A stretch of DNA of 64,000 nucleotides from Blautia sp. (GTDB lineage: Bacteria > Bacillota > Clostridia > Lachnospirales > Lachnospiraceae): assembly GCA_017515325.1 (NCBI GenBank), contig JAFWGA010000062.1:1-64000 (forward strand), in the 5' to 3' direction. The position numbers and the translations under genes were made by a program. The number at the start of each line of letters is the position of its first letter. The first letter of the stretch is position 1. The notes below the pieces were generated by a model. The model searched no databases. It was not told the DNA's origin and saw nothing but the letters and a program-made list of their open reading frames with translations. Shown here piece after piece: positions 44,158-53,006 of this stretch.

Positions 44158-46701
44158 ATGAGTAATCTGAAAAAGAAAAAGAAAGTATTTCTGGCGTTTC
44201 TGATGTTCGTTGTATGCACCGCGCTTCCTGTGATGGCTTACGCAGCGGCTGAAGAAGCTGCCACAGAAAGCGAGAGTGCGGAGGCAACAGAGGCTCTGGT
44301 AGAGCTTATTGCCGAGTCCGAGGAAGAGACAGAGGCCCAGGCAGAGCCTGTGACTGAGTCCGAGGAAGAGACAGAAGCCCAGGCAGAGCCTGTTGCTGAG
44401 TCCGAGGAAGAGACAGAGGCCCAGGCAGAGCCTGTTGCTGATGCTGAGGCCGAGGAAGAGACAGAGGTCCAGGCAGAGTCTGTTGCTGAGGCCGAGGAAG
44501 AGACAGAAGCTGTGGCAGAGCCTGTTGCTGAGTCCGAGGAGGCGGCAGAGACTGAGACAGAGCCTGTTGCTGAGCCTGAAGAAGCGGCAGAGGCTCAGGC
44601 AGAGCCTGTTGCTGAGCCTGAGAAGGCGTCTATGGATGCGGCTGCTGACATGGCGCTTTCAGAGTATTGGTCAGCCGAATCTGAGGCGGCGGAAAATCTG
44701 AGAAATTATGTGGCAAAGGTTACGAATGAGGATGACCAGGAGAATTTCATTCCCGTAGAAGACCGCATAGCTGTTTTTGACATGGATGGAACGCTCACCT
44801 GCGAGACCTTTTTTACCTATTACGACACCATGATGTTCATCGATTACTGCAACAACTGCCTGGACAGCAATGAATGGCTGTCCGAAAAAGACAAGGAAGA
44901 ATTAAAGGCTGTTGCGGCGTCAATCACTCCTGAATACAAGGCAGGAGAGGAGTTGGCCAGGAATTTTGCCAGAGCCTATTCCGGCATGACAGTTCAGGAG
45001 CTCTATGATTATGCTGTTGAATTCGGAAAGAAGGAAACCGCCAGTTTCAATCAGATGCGTTATATCGATGGCTTCTATCTTCCCATGGTAGAGCTTGTGA
45101 AGTATCTGTATGACAACGGCTTTACAATTTATGTCATCAGCGGCACAGAGCGCACGACTACACGTGCCATCGTAGCGAATTCTCCGATCAAGGATTACGT
45201 TACGCCAAACCATGTGATCGGCACAGAATTTGAAATTAAACTGTCGGGTCATGAAAACACACCGTCGAATATGGATTATAAATATGGCGAAGGTGGGAAT
45301 GATGATCAGCTGGTGATCACAGGCGGGTTTGTCCAGAAGAACCTGAATGCCAACAAAACCATTTTCATCGAGAGGGAGATCGGACAGCGTCCGGTACTCG
45401 CTTTCGGAAACAGTGGAAGCGATACCAGCATGATGAATTATGCCATTATCGACAATAGCTATCCGGCTCAGGCATACATGATCATTGCAGATGATTCGGA
45501 AAGAGAATGGGGAACCCAGGACTGGGATGAAAAATCAAAAGAGTATTCTGAAATGGGATATATCCCTGTCTCGATGAAGAATGATTTTGCCCGGATCTAT
45601 CCCGAACAGATTTCAAAGGCCGATACCCAGTATTTGGCTCCCGGAGCAGAGGAAGAGACAGAAGCGGAAGTCGAGGATGTACTCGATGTTGCCGAAAGCT
45701 TCCCCTCCTGGAATCCGGACAGCGCATCGCTGAAAGAGCTCATTGATTTTGTGGCAGACTGCACGGATGAGTCGAGCCCCAACTACCTCGATCCGGTAGA
45801 GCGGATCGCCACCTTTGACATGGACGGTACCATACTCTGTGAGAAAGCTCCTGTCTACGTCGACTACTGCCTGACCATGTATCGCGTGCTTGACGATCCT
45901 GATTTTGAAGCAACTGAGGAAGAGCGCGATGCCATGCAGCAGATCCGTGACCACGCTTATTCTGAAGGGGAAACCTTCAAACCCGAGGGCATTACCAAAG
46001 ACGACCTTGTCGCATCAGCCTTTGCCGGCATGACTCCCGAAGAATTCCGATCCTACGTGGTTGACTTTGCTGACAGCGTGGATGCAGTGGGATTTGATGG
46101 CATGACATATGGCCAGTCCTTTTACAAGCCCATGATCGAGGTGATCGATTTCCTCAGAGCCAATGACTTTGACGTCTGGATGGTCTCGGCCTGTGAGCGC
46201 GAGGTTGTCCGGGCACTCGTAGAGCGCTATGACATCCCATATGATCATGTTATTGCGACCGACGTGCCTTACGTTGTTTCCGGGAAGGGAGAAGACGAAG
46301 CCGCAGATGAGTACAACATGGGCAAGGACGAAATAATGTTGCTTGGGGCTCCGCTCGACGAAGTAGAGTGCGGCAAGTCGGGCAAACCGGCTGCAATCGC
46401 CCGTGAAATCGGAAGGCGTCCGGTGCTGGCATTCGGCAACAGCTCTGGCGATTATTCTATGCTCAACTATGCCGAGGGTAATCCCAACCACGAAGGCATG
46501 GGTTTCTTCGTGGTATGTGACGATACCGAACGGGAATATGGCAGCGATGAAAAAGCCGCCGATTTTTATGATCATGTGGAAGAAGAGGGATGGACAGCCA
46601 TTTCTATGGCAAATGACTGGGCGACCATCTACGGTGAAAACGTGCAGAAGACCGAGCTGCCCGGCGTAGAGGAAGAGGAAGCGCTGGAAGATGCCGCTTA
46701 A
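44158..46701 (+). CDS. Secreted protein with acidic repeats and two HAD phosphatase domains
   Basis: 847 residues. The signal peptide ends near VMAYAAAEE. Residues about 45-165 are repeats of a 14-residue acidic unit (VAESEEETEAQAEP). Two related HAD domains follow: motif I FDMDGTLTCE at 207-216 (Asp208, Asp210) and FDMDGTILCE at 553-562 (Asp554, Asp556). Each has a motif II (VISGTERTTTRA and MVSACEREVVRA) and a motif IV segment (RPVLAFGNSGSDTSMMNYA and RPVLAFGNSSGDYSMLNYA). HAD phosphatases of this type remove phosphate from small molecules. A tandem, exported pair joined to an acidic spacer suggests a wall-associated phosphatase. A TATAAT box at 44100-44105 precedes it. Confidence 0.9.
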   Translation: MSNLKKKKKVFLAFLMFVVCTALPVMAYAAAEEAATESESAEATEALVELIAESEEETEAQAEPVTESEEETEAQAEPVAESEEETEAQAEPVADAEAEEETEVQAESVAEAEEETEAVAEPVAESEEAAETETEPVAEPEEAAEAQAEPVAEPEKASMDAAADMALSEYWSAESEAAENLRNYVAKVTNEDDQENFIPVEDRIAVFDMDGTLTCETFFTYYDTMMFIDYCNNCLDSNEWLSEKDKEELKAVAASITPEYKAGEELARNFARAYSGMTVQELYDYAVEFGKKETASFNQMRYIDGFYLPMVELVKYLYDNGFTIYVISGTERTTTRAIVANSPIKDYVTPNHVIGTEFEIKLSGHENTPSNMDYKYGEGGNDDQLVITGGFVQKNLNANKTIFIEREIGQRPVLAFGNSGSDTSMMNYAIIDNSYPAQAYMIIADDSEREWGTQDWDEKSKEYSEMGYIPVSMKNDFARIYPEQISKADTQYLAPGAEEETEAEVEDVLDVAESFPSWNPDSASLKELIDFVADCTDESSPNYLDPVERIATFDMDGTILCEKAPVYVDYCLTMYRVLDDPDFEATEEERDAMQQIRDHAYSEGETFKPEGITKDDLVASAFAGMTPEEFRSYVVDFADSVDAVGFDGMTYGQSFYKPMIEVIDFLRANDFDVWMVSACEREVVRALVERYDIPYDHVIATDVPYVVSGKGEDEAADEYNMGKDEIMLLGAPLDEVECGKSGKPAAIAREIGRRPVLAFGNSSGDYSMLNYAEGNPNHEGMGFFVVCDDTEREYGSDEKAADFYDHVEEEGWTAISMANDWATIYGENVQKTELPGVEEEEALEDAA
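44310..44640 (+). repeat. Coding 42-base repeats for Glu/Ala-rich spacer
   Basis: About seven imperfect copies of a 42-base unit encode the AESEEETEAQAEPV-type spacer of the HAD protein. Such repeats change copy number easily by slippage. Confidence 0.8.
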
Positions 46702-46750
46702 CAGACTCAATTACTATAAATAGCATTTTGTGCCTGGTAATTATGGCAAG

Positions 46751-46790
46751 AAGGCGCGGCTCCATGAAAATGACAGGAGCCGCGCCTTTC
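46751..46790. terminator. Hairpin between convergent genes
   Basis: AAGGCGCGGCTCC (46751-46763) pairs with GGAGCCGCGCCTT (46776-46788). It separates the HAD gene from the minus-strand flavoprotein gene and probably stops transcription from the plus side. Confidence 0.8.
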
Positions 46791-46821
46791 CTTGGTTGTT
46801 CTGCTGGTTTATGCAACAATA

Positions 46822-48588
46822 TCACTCAGCTGCGTTGGCTGCTGCGTTGCGTCCGGCAATCCTGCCGAAGGTTGCGCAGGTGGATATGGAAGAGCCGGAG
46901 GCCGGATACTCCTTGTAGAAGAAGGCGCTGTTGGCAACTTCGCCTGCTGCGTACAGGTTGGGAATGGCTTCTCCTTCTTCGTTGACCACTGCGGAATCCT
47001 CATTGATCAGGAGACCGCCCATGGTTCCCAGGATGGCGGGCTTGATCTGGACAGCATAGTAGGGGGCAGTCGTCACAGCTGTCAGACCCGTTCTGCCGTA
47101 TTCGTCTTCGTCACCAGCCTCAGCGTGGCCATTATAGCTTTCCACAGTGACAATGAGATTGTCTGCGTCGATGCCTGCCGCCTCTGCCAGTTCATCCAGG
47201 GTATCTGCTTTCACAGCGAGATTTTTGGCCAGAGCAAGCTCGGCCATCCCTGCAAATGACTCATTGGTGCTGTCAACGATCAGATAGAATTTTTCTGCCC
47301 CCGCTTTCAGGGCATCGATCAGCTCGGTACAGAAGATCGGATAATCCGCCGTCTCATCACCGAAGCGCAGGCCTTCATTGGTCACACCCAATTGTCCGGT
47401 CCATCCAAGGTAGTTTGCTCCCTCGATGTAGTGGCTGGTGATATCAATCATTTTAAATCCGATTACGCCGCCGGTAAAGTTGGTTGCGGCTCCTGCTGCT
47501 TCGGCCATGGCTACACCGTCGCCTTTATTGCCGGGGGAGGCCAGTGAGAAGAAGCCTTCAGCTTCCGGAGAGTACTGGCTGATCATCTCTTTGTTGTGGT
47601 CAAAGCCGCCGGTGGCGATGACAACAGAACCTGCCCGGATGGTATAATCGGTATCGTCGGAGGCTGCCTTTACACCCTTCACTTCCCCGTCTTCCAGAAT
47701 CAGTTCGGTAGCAGCGGTTCCCAGCATCACCTGAATGCCCAGTTCTTCTGCTTTTTTGGCCAGAGGCGCAATGAAGTCTACACCGTCCGTTGGCGCCAGG
47801 TCAACCTCTTCGTTGGAAGCATACAGGCCGCGAAGCGCCGGGCTTGTGCCGGTAGGTACCACTGTGGTGGAGAAAACGACGCCCCAATCCTGAAGCTGTG
47901 CTACCGTTTCGCCTGACAGTTCAGCGGCAATGCGGAGCATATCCTCATTGGCGTTGCCTTCAGCCCGCATCTGCCAATACTCCACCATCGCCTCAGGATC
48001 ATCATCCAGATCCTTATTGACCGGACTGCCTGTCGCGTACAGGAAGCCGCCGGAAAGTACCGTGGAACCGCCCAGACGATCCAGCTTCTCCAGCAGGATG
48101 ACATCGGCTCCGGCCTCTTTTGCCGTCAGGGCAGCACTCAGACCAGCCATGCCGCCGCCGATGACCACGACATCTGTATCCAGTTCTTCTTCCGCTGCTT
48201 CCGCCTCTTCTTTTTCCTTCTGGAAGGGGGTGATATCTCCTGCCTCTGACAGGGCATTCTTAACAGCAGACTTGACAGCCATGCTGGAAATGGTGCAGCC
48301 GCTGTAAGCGTCCACGTTGATATTCTGCTGGGCAACGATATCCTCCGGCAGTGCGTAGATCGCATTGTCCGCAATGAATCGTGTCTCCCTGCAGTCCGTG
48401 ACGGCAACGGATTGGATCCCTTCTTCATCCACTACCACTTCGACAGTGACATCGTCATGGAAGCCTCGGGCTGTCCCGGTGTAGGTACCGGGGGTAAGCC
48501 CCTCTGCTGCCTGTGCCCCGGAAAGCAATCCCAGGGAAAATACGCTCACAGCTGCAAGGGCTGACAGTACAAGTACTCTTTTTTTCAT
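46822..48588 (-). CDS. Secreted FMN-binding/FAD flavoprotein reductase, divergent active site
   Basis: 588 residues from ATG at 48588 after AAAGGAGG. A signal peptide (about 1-27, SGAQAAEG) is followed by an FMN_bind domain with DAYSGCTI (Asp93, Thr99), then an FAD_binding_2 domain starting VVVIGGGMAGLSAAL near residue 140. This is the layout of UrdA-type urocanate and fumarate reductases, which pass electrons from outside-facing carriers to organic acids. The usual SGAT has Cys for Ala. The usual R..GAI.VN..G.RF.nE..TRD region reads TGQLGVTNEGLRFGDETADY, so the catalytic Arg of fumarate reductase is not in place, and the C-terminal GG.HG.NR.GGNA is ASGSSISTCATFGRIAG. A different acceptor is likely. 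Confidence 0.88.
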   Translation of the reverse strand: MKKRVLVLSALAAVSVFSLGLLSGAQAAEGLTPGTYTGTARGFHDDVTVEVVVDEEGIQSVAVTDCRETRFIADNAIYALPEDIVAQQNINVDAYSGCTISSMAVKSAVKNALSEAGDITPFQKEKEEAEAAEEELDTDVVVIGGGMAGLSAALTAKEAGADVILLEKLDRLGGSTVLSGGFLYATGSPVNKDLDDDPEAMVEYWQMRAEGNANEDMLRIAAELSGETVAQLQDWGVVFSTTVVPTGTSPALRGLYASNEEVDLAPTDGVDFIAPLAKKAEELGIQVMLGTAATELILEDGEVKGVKAASDDTDYTIRAGSVVIATGGFDHNKEMISQYSPEAEGFFSLASPGNKGDGVAMAEAAGAATNFTGGVIGFKMIDITSHYIEGANYLGWTGQLGVTNEGLRFGDETADYPIFCTELIDALKAGAEKFYLIVDSTNESFAGMAELALAKNLAVKADTLDELAEAAGIDADNLIVTVESYNGHAEAGDEDEYGRTGLTAVTTAPYYAVQIKPAILGTMGGLLINEDSAVVNEEGEAIPNLYAAGEVANSAFFYKEYPASGSSISTCATFGRIAGRNAAANAAE

Positions 48589-49086
48589 GGGTTCCTCCTT
48601 TCTTTTGTGCAAAGTATGCCTGCCAGAATTCATTTCTAATATGATGATCCACCGAAACTGCTCAGGTCAGCAGCTTGCACTTGCTGCGAGCTGGGTATGA
48701 TACAATTTGGGTAGTGTGCAGACGGCGTACTTCTGTTTCGACGGTAGGAGCAGCGCCTTCTGCTGTAACTACGAAGCATATTGTGCTGAGCAGTTACGAT
48801 CTGCCTGCCGTTTGGGAATCATATTGGAATAGAATGGGATGAGCATGTAACTCTGCATTAAATAAATACTGCTTAATAATTATATATCTGACAGATAATA
48901 CTGTCAATATAGGGGAGTAAAAGGGAACTGTTCCGTCAAGTATTTCTTCACAGTTACGAAATATGTGACTGACCAGGGATAAAACTGTGATAATGATCTG
49001 GAAACATGAGGGTTTCTGTGATATAATACAGATGAGACCAAAGAGCAGCTTTTTTGATGCAATTGTTTAATCTAAAGGAGGACAAG
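48589..49086. other. Intergenic region between divergent flavoprotein genes
   Basis: About 500 bases. It holds one copy of the dispersed palindrome (48765-48797) and a TATAAT at 49022-49027, which probably serves the plus-strand gene. A CAGCAG..CTGCTG-like hairpin lies near 48668-48690. No coding frame is convincing. Regulation of two reductases from this space is likely, but no known operator is recognised. Confidence 0.45.
48765..48797. repeat. Dispersed 33-bp palindrome, copy 1
   Basis: Begins GTAACTACGAAGCA and ends GTGCTGAGCAGTTAC. The outer arms (GTAACT and AGTTAC) and the inner AGCA and TGCT pair. Related copies are at 51826 and 63251. Confidence 0.7.
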
Positions 49087-50823
49087 ATGAAGAGACTGGC
49101 TGTAATTCCCCTTATTGCTGCCCTGATGATTACCCCTGTGGCTGCTGATCCCACCACTGGGACGGGCCAGGGCATCGACGGAGATGTGGTTGTCGAAGTT
49201 GATGCGGATGAGAACACCATTTACTCGGTGGAAGTCATTGAACAGAATGAAACTCTTGGGATCGGATCTGTAGCTGTGGAAACTCTTCCCGGGGAGATCG
49301 TAGAGAAAAACTCGATTCTGGTAGATGATATCGCCGGGGCAACCGTCACCAGTATGGCCATCAAGGAGGCAGTAAAAGAAGCTCTGGAAGCCGCAGGAAT
49401 TGACCCGGCCAACTTTGAGGTGGAGAGCGAGGAGGAAGAAGAGGTAGAAAAGACCGAAGAGACCATCGACTGCGACGTAGTCATCGTGGGAGCCGGCGGC
49501 GCAGGCCTGACTGCTGCGGTCAGGGCGACCCAGGAAGGGGCAGATGTTCTGGTTCTGGAAAAAATGCCCATGATCGGAGGCAATTCCCTGAAGGCATCCG
49601 GAGGCATGAACTGTGCCGGCACGAAGTTCCAGGAAGAGGCAGGCATCACGGACAGCGGCGTGGAAGAATTCATTGAGGACACCATGGAAGGCGGCCACCA
49701 GCTCAATGACAGGGATCTGGTTACTACCATGGCTGAAAACAGCGCTGAAGCGGTTGAATGGCTGGCATCCATCGATGCTCCGCTGCCTAAGGTTGCAGCT
49801 ACCGGCGGGACAACCCACAAGTATCTCCATTCCCCGGAGGACGGCAGTCCTGTCGGACAGTACCTGATCCAGAAGCTGGGCGAGGAAGCGGATCGTCTTG
49901 GCATCAATATTATGCTCAACACAACGGCTACGGAAATCCTCATGGAGGATGGGGCAGCGGTAGGCGTCCTGGCGAATGACAGTGCTCATGATTATGTCAT
50001 CAATGCCAAAGCTGTGATTCTCGCTACCGGTGGTTTCGGATCCAACTTTGATCTGATGACCAGCTTCAATCCGAGTCTCGCAAATGCGGTGACAACCAAT
50101 CACCCCGGGGCAACCGGTGATGGTATTATGATGGCCGAGGCGGTCGGGGCTGCAACGGTAGACATGGAGCAGATTCAGCTTCATCCCACCGTCTATCAGG
50201 AAACAAGCATGCTCGTCTCAGAGAAGATGAGAAGCCTGGGCGCGATCCTGGTCAATCAGGAGGGCAAGAGGTTCTGCAACGACCTGGCGACAAGAGATGC
50301 TGTCTCAGCCGCAGAGCTGGAGCAGACCGGTGGTTATGCCTATATCATCTTTGACCAGAACCTGGTGGACCACAATGCATCCGCACAGGAGTATATCAAT
50401 GTTGGGATGGCTGTGACCGGCGACAGCTACGAAGAGCTTGCCCAGGCAATGGGTGTAGATGCGGACGCCTTCGTGGAAACCATGGAGACATGGAATGCCG
50501 CGGTTGCCGCCGGTAAGGATGAGGAATTCGGCAGAAATAACGGAATGGACGATGATCTTTCCACGGCACCCTATTACGCCATCAAGATTGCGCCAGGTAT
50601 CCATCATACCATGGGCGGCATCAAGATCAACACAAATACAGAGGTGATCAGCACGGAAGGCGAGGTTATTCCGGGATTATATGCAGCAGGCGAGACGACC
50701 GGCGGTGTACATGGCGGAAACAGGATCGGTGGAAACGCGGTCTGCGACTTCGTGGTCTTTGGACGGATTGCCGGTGCAGAAGCAGCAGGTTATGCGGCAG
50801 GCGCAGCAGAGGATGCAGCCTGA
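49087..50823 (+). CDS. Secreted FMN-binding/FAD flavoprotein reductase, fumarate/urocanate reductase type
   Basis: 578 residues from ATG at 49087 after AAGGAGG. A signal peptide (about 1-20) is followed by an FMN_bind domain with DDIAGATVTS (flavinylation Thr86), a charged linker, and an FAD_binding_2 domain: VIVGAGGAGLTAAVRATQEG, IQLHPTVY, LGAILVNQEGKRFCNDLATR, and GGVHGGNRIGGNAVCDFVVF. The HPT, ATRD and GGN motifs are those of fumarate reductase-like enzymes with the catalytic Arg in place. It should reduce an alpha,beta-unsaturated acid outside the cell using electrons passed through the bound FMN. The exact substrate (fumarate, urocanate or another) is not decided by the sequence. Confidence 0.9.
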   Translation: MKRLAVIPLIAALMITPVAADPTTGTGQGIDGDVVVEVDADENTIYSVEVIEQNETLGIGSVAVETLPGEIVEKNSILVDDIAGATVTSMAIKEAVKEALEAAGIDPANFEVESEEEEEVEKTEETIDCDVVIVGAGGAGLTAAVRATQEGADVLVLEKMPMIGGNSLKASGGMNCAGTKFQEEAGITDSGVEEFIEDTMEGGHQLNDRDLVTTMAENSAEAVEWLASIDAPLPKVAATGGTTHKYLHSPEDGSPVGQYLIQKLGEEADRLGINIMLNTTATEILMEDGAAVGVLANDSAHDYVINAKAVILATGGFGSNFDLMTSFNPSLANAVTTNHPGATGDGIMMAEAVGAATVDMEQIQLHPTVYQETSMLVSEKMRSLGAILVNQEGKRFCNDLATRDAVSAAELEQTGGYAYIIFDQNLVDHNASAQEYINVGMAVTGDSYEELAQAMGVDADAFVETMETWNAAVAAGKDEEFGRNNGMDDDLSTAPYYAIKIAPGIHHTMGGIKINTNTEVISTEGEVIPGLYAAGETTGGVHGGNRIGGNAVCDFVVFGRIAGAEAAGYAAGAAEDAA

Positions 50824-50885
50824 TTCTCCGGATTAAAGCCCCTGGTAAAGGTACGGATTAACAGCGGATTAATGCCGCGTAGATA

Positions 50886-50925
50886 CAACAGCCTTTTGGC
50901 AGCTTTTGCCAGGGGGCTGTTGTTT
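50886..50925 (+). terminator. Terminator after the flavoprotein gene
   Basis: CAACAGCC (50887-50894) and GGGCTGTTG (50914-50922) form the stem, with TTGGCAGC..TTGCCAG within and TTT after. Confidence 0.75.
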
Positions 50926-50953
50926 CCTATTCATATACGTATAGGTGTATGGT

Positions 50954-51817
50954 ATGAGCCAGAATTATAAAATACATATCTCCTCTAAACATAGAATTAT
51001 CGATTTACATATTCGGGAAACTTTTCAATATAGAGACCTGATTGTCTTGTTTATCAAGAAAAGCTTTACGGTTCAGTATAAACAGACCATCATGGGACCT
51101 GCCTGGGCTGTCATTAATCCCCTGCTGACCACCATTGTTTTTACCTTTGTCTTTGGCAATCTCGCCAGACTGACGACGGCAGATATTGTCGGGGAATGGG
51201 TCGTTCCGAACTTTCTCTTTTATATGGCAGGAAACATTTGCTGGGGGTATTTCGCCAGTACTCTGAGTGTCGTATCGAGTACCTTCCTGGCAAACAGAGG
51301 GACAATGGGGAAGGTGTATTATCCCAGACTGGTTGCCCCGATTTCTGCTGCCCTGGTCAGGATGATATCCTTCGGAATTCAGTTCGCCCTCTTCCTGGTT
51401 TTCTGGATCTACTACCTGATTCGAGGTGGTACGAGTATCAGGATCACGCCCTGGCTGTTCATGATCCCTTTGGTATTGCTGCAGATGATGATGCTGGCGA
51501 TTGGATTGGGAATGATCATCTCATCCGTTACGACAAAATACCGGGACCTGGGCATGCTGGTCGGGTTTGGCCTGGATCTGTGGCGCTATGGCTGCCCCAT
51601 TGCTTATGGCCTTCTTCTGGTTCCTCAGAATTATATGAGGCTATATATGCTGAATCCTGTTACACCTATCCTTGTGACATTCCGACATGCCGTATTTGGC
51701 TTTGGATATTTCAGTCTGCCCTATTATCTGATCAGCTGGGGCGTGAGTATTGTTGTGTTTATGATCGGCTTAATCCTGTTCAGCCGGGTCGAGCGTACGT
51801 TTATGGATACCATTTAG
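50954..51817 (+). CDS. ABC-2 type permease, polysaccharide-export type, without its ATPase
   Basis: 287 residues with six helices. FQYRDLIVLFIKKSFTVQYK, QTIMGPAWAVINPLLTTIVF and VTKYRDLG-like TTKYRDLGMLVG are marks of TagG/KpsM/Wzm permeases that export wall or capsular polysaccharide. The ATPase usually lies next to it, but here the next gene is a 50-residue membrane protein. The partner must be elsewhere or is lost. ATG at 50954 is chosen over a GTG nine bases upstream, with only a weak ribosome site for either. Confidence 0.88.
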   Translation: MSQNYKIHISSKHRIIDLHIRETFQYRDLIVLFIKKSFTVQYKQTIMGPAWAVINPLLTTIVFTFVFGNLARLTTADIVGEWVVPNFLFYMAGNICWGYFASTLSVVSSTFLANRGTMGKVYYPRLVAPISAALVRMISFGIQFALFLVFWIYYLIRGGTSIRITPWLFMIPLVLLQMMMLAIGLGMIISSVTTKYRDLGMLVGFGLDLWRYGCPIAYGLLLVPQNYMRLYMLNPVTPILVTFRHAVFGFGYFSLPYYLISWGVSIVVFMIGLILFSRVERTFMDTI

Positions 51818-51825
51818 AAAGAGTC

Positions 51826-51857
51826 GCAGCTACGAAGCACAGAGTGCTGAGTAGTGA
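51826..51857. repeat. Dispersed 33-bp palindrome, copy 2
   Basis: GCAGCTACGAAGCACAGAG begins the copy and GTGCTGAGTAGTGA ends it. It lies 8 bases after the permease stop. The outer arm is less perfect than in the other copies. Confidence 0.65.
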
Positions 51858-51888
51858 AAAAGAGTCAAGGAAAGAAGGGGGATATGGA

Positions 51889-52041
51889 TTGAATAAAAAA
51901 AAGCTGCTGTTTGTCCTGGATATCATTGGCGGAATCGCCCTGGTGACCAGAGCCATTGTGGAATACTGCCGACAGGGTCAGGTGAAGATCAAAGACGCTG
52001 CGGTTCATTATGAGAATGAGGAAATGGAGGATATATCATGA
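51889..52041 (+). CDS. 50-residue single-helix membrane protein
   Basis: A small gene with TTG start at 51889, supported by AAGGGGGA eight bases upstream and by a four-base overlap of its stop with the next ATG (ATGA). One helix (KLLFVLDIIGGIALVTRAIV) is followed by a polar, acidic tail (NEEMEDIS). It has no known family. Coupling with the SCP2-like gene suggests they act together, perhaps as a membrane anchor and soluble partner. Confidence 0.6.
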   Translation: MNKKKLLFVLDIIGGIALVTRAIVEYCRQGQVKIKDAAVHYENEEMEDIS

Positions 52042-52343
52042 AAGAGCTTTTGTCTAAGGTACGTGAGATTGCTTCCAAAATTGATGCTGCCGGCAAGCCT
52101 TTCCTTGCTGTCCAGATAAACATCCAGGGGGAAGGTCCCTTTTATGTGGAGGTAAAAGACGGGAAGATCAATGTAGAGCCCTACGAGTACAATGACCGTA
52201 ATTGCGCCATTACCATTTCCAAGGATGATTTCTACAAGCTGATCGCCGGGAAGCTTGATCCGGTCAAAGCCTTTATGACCGGCAAGCTGAAGGTTGACGG
52301 CGATGTGGGCAAGGCTCTGGATTTTTCCAGGCTGATAAAGTGA
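52038..52343 (+). CDS. SCP2 sterol-transfer-like domain protein
   Basis: 101 residues. The pattern FLAVQINIQGEGPFYVEVKD, NCAITISKDDFYKLIAGKLD and PVKAFMTGKLKVDGDVGKAL fits the SCP2 fold: lipid-binding sheet followed by the G.lk..Gd...a motif. SCP2 domains bind lipids or fatty-acyl groups. It sits between two membrane-protein genes, so a role in lipid or lipid-linked glycan handling is possible. Confidence 0.85.
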   Translation: MKELLSKVREIASKIDAAGKPFLAVQINIQGEGPFYVEVKDGKINVEPYEYNDRNCAITISKDDFYKLIAGKLDPVKAFMTGKLKVDGDVGKALDFSRLIK

Positions 52344-52364
52344 TGGAATGAGAAAGTGATTCGG

Positions 52365-52994
52365 ATGAAGATCAAATTGTTTGGGAAATATCAATCATTT
52401 TCTCACTGGCTCAGCTATAACGGCAAATATGTGGCTTATCTTACCCTGGGGCTTCTTTTGATTCTGCTCCTGAGGTTTAATCATAGAAGTGGGCAGAGGC
52501 AGTACGACTATAAAATCAGCTGGGTGGGAAAAAGCTTCCTTGATACCACGGAGCAGGAGAGCCTGAGGCAGGCTGTGTTGTCTATGGGAAGGGATATTGA
52601 CGGCGATGGTCAGATCACCCTGGATATTGTGCAGTATGAGGTGGACTTTGCTAAGGCTCAGACTTCGGTTGACGCAGATGTACTCAAGGGTGCTTATGAA
52701 CAGATGACCAGGCTCCTGACCAGGCTGCAGGAAAGGGACTGTTACCTCTTTCTGACAGATGATGCATCCTCTCTTCAGTTTACTACCGGGATCCTGCGTT
52801 ATCTGGATGGCAGAGTGGCCGGGGAAGAGGACAACTACGAATATGCCAACTGGGAGCAGATGGCTCTGCCTCTTTCGCTGGAAGGCTTGCGGGAAGGATG
52901 CTGGCTGGCTCGCAGAAGCCTGTTTGAGAAAAACGCAGATTACGAAGAGCGCTTCCCGGGAGGGGAAGCGCTCTTTTGGGCTTTGGCGGGATAG
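52365..52994 (+). CDS. Membrane-anchored protein of unknown family
   Basis: 209 residues with one helix (YVAYLTLGLLLILLLRF, about 23-40) and an outside domain of about 165 residues. RDIDGDGQITLDIVQYEVDF resembles an EF-hand-type loop. The rest (DCYLFLTDDASSLQFTTGIL) looks like a helix-strand domain. I do not recognise the family. It ends with GGEALFWALAG, and the codons for this end also form the terminator hairpin. The start is ATG at 52365. Only a weak ribosome site is seen. Confidence 0.65.
   Translation: MKIKLFGKYQSFSHWLSYNGKYVAYLTLGLLLILLLRFNHRSGQRQYDYKISWVGKSFLDTTEQESLRQAVLSMGRDIDGDGQITLDIVQYEVDFAKAQTSVDADVLKGAYEQMTRLLTRLQERDCYLFLTDDASSLQFTTGILRYLDGRVAGEEDNYEYANWEQMALPLSLEGLREGCWLARRSLFEKNADYEERFPGGEALFWALAG
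52945..52977 (+). terminator. Terminator hairpin inside the end of the coding region
   Basis: AAGAGCGCTTCCC (52945-52957) pairs with GGGAAGCGCTCTT (52963-52975), with TTTT partly in the stem. It lies 17 bases before the stop of the membrane-anchored protein gene and faces a minus-strand operon, so it could serve both. Confidence 0.65.
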
Positions 52995-53006
52995 CTTGCC
53001 AAGGCT

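Noticed and set aside
44310-44640. Minisatellite unrelated to coding
   Set aside because: The repeat keeps frame, encodes an acidic spacer and is part of the HAD protein.
49072-50184. A 370-codon minus-strand frame opposite the fumarate reductase-type gene
   Set aside because: The plus strand has a full signal peptide, FMN and FAD domains; the minus frame has nothing recognisable.
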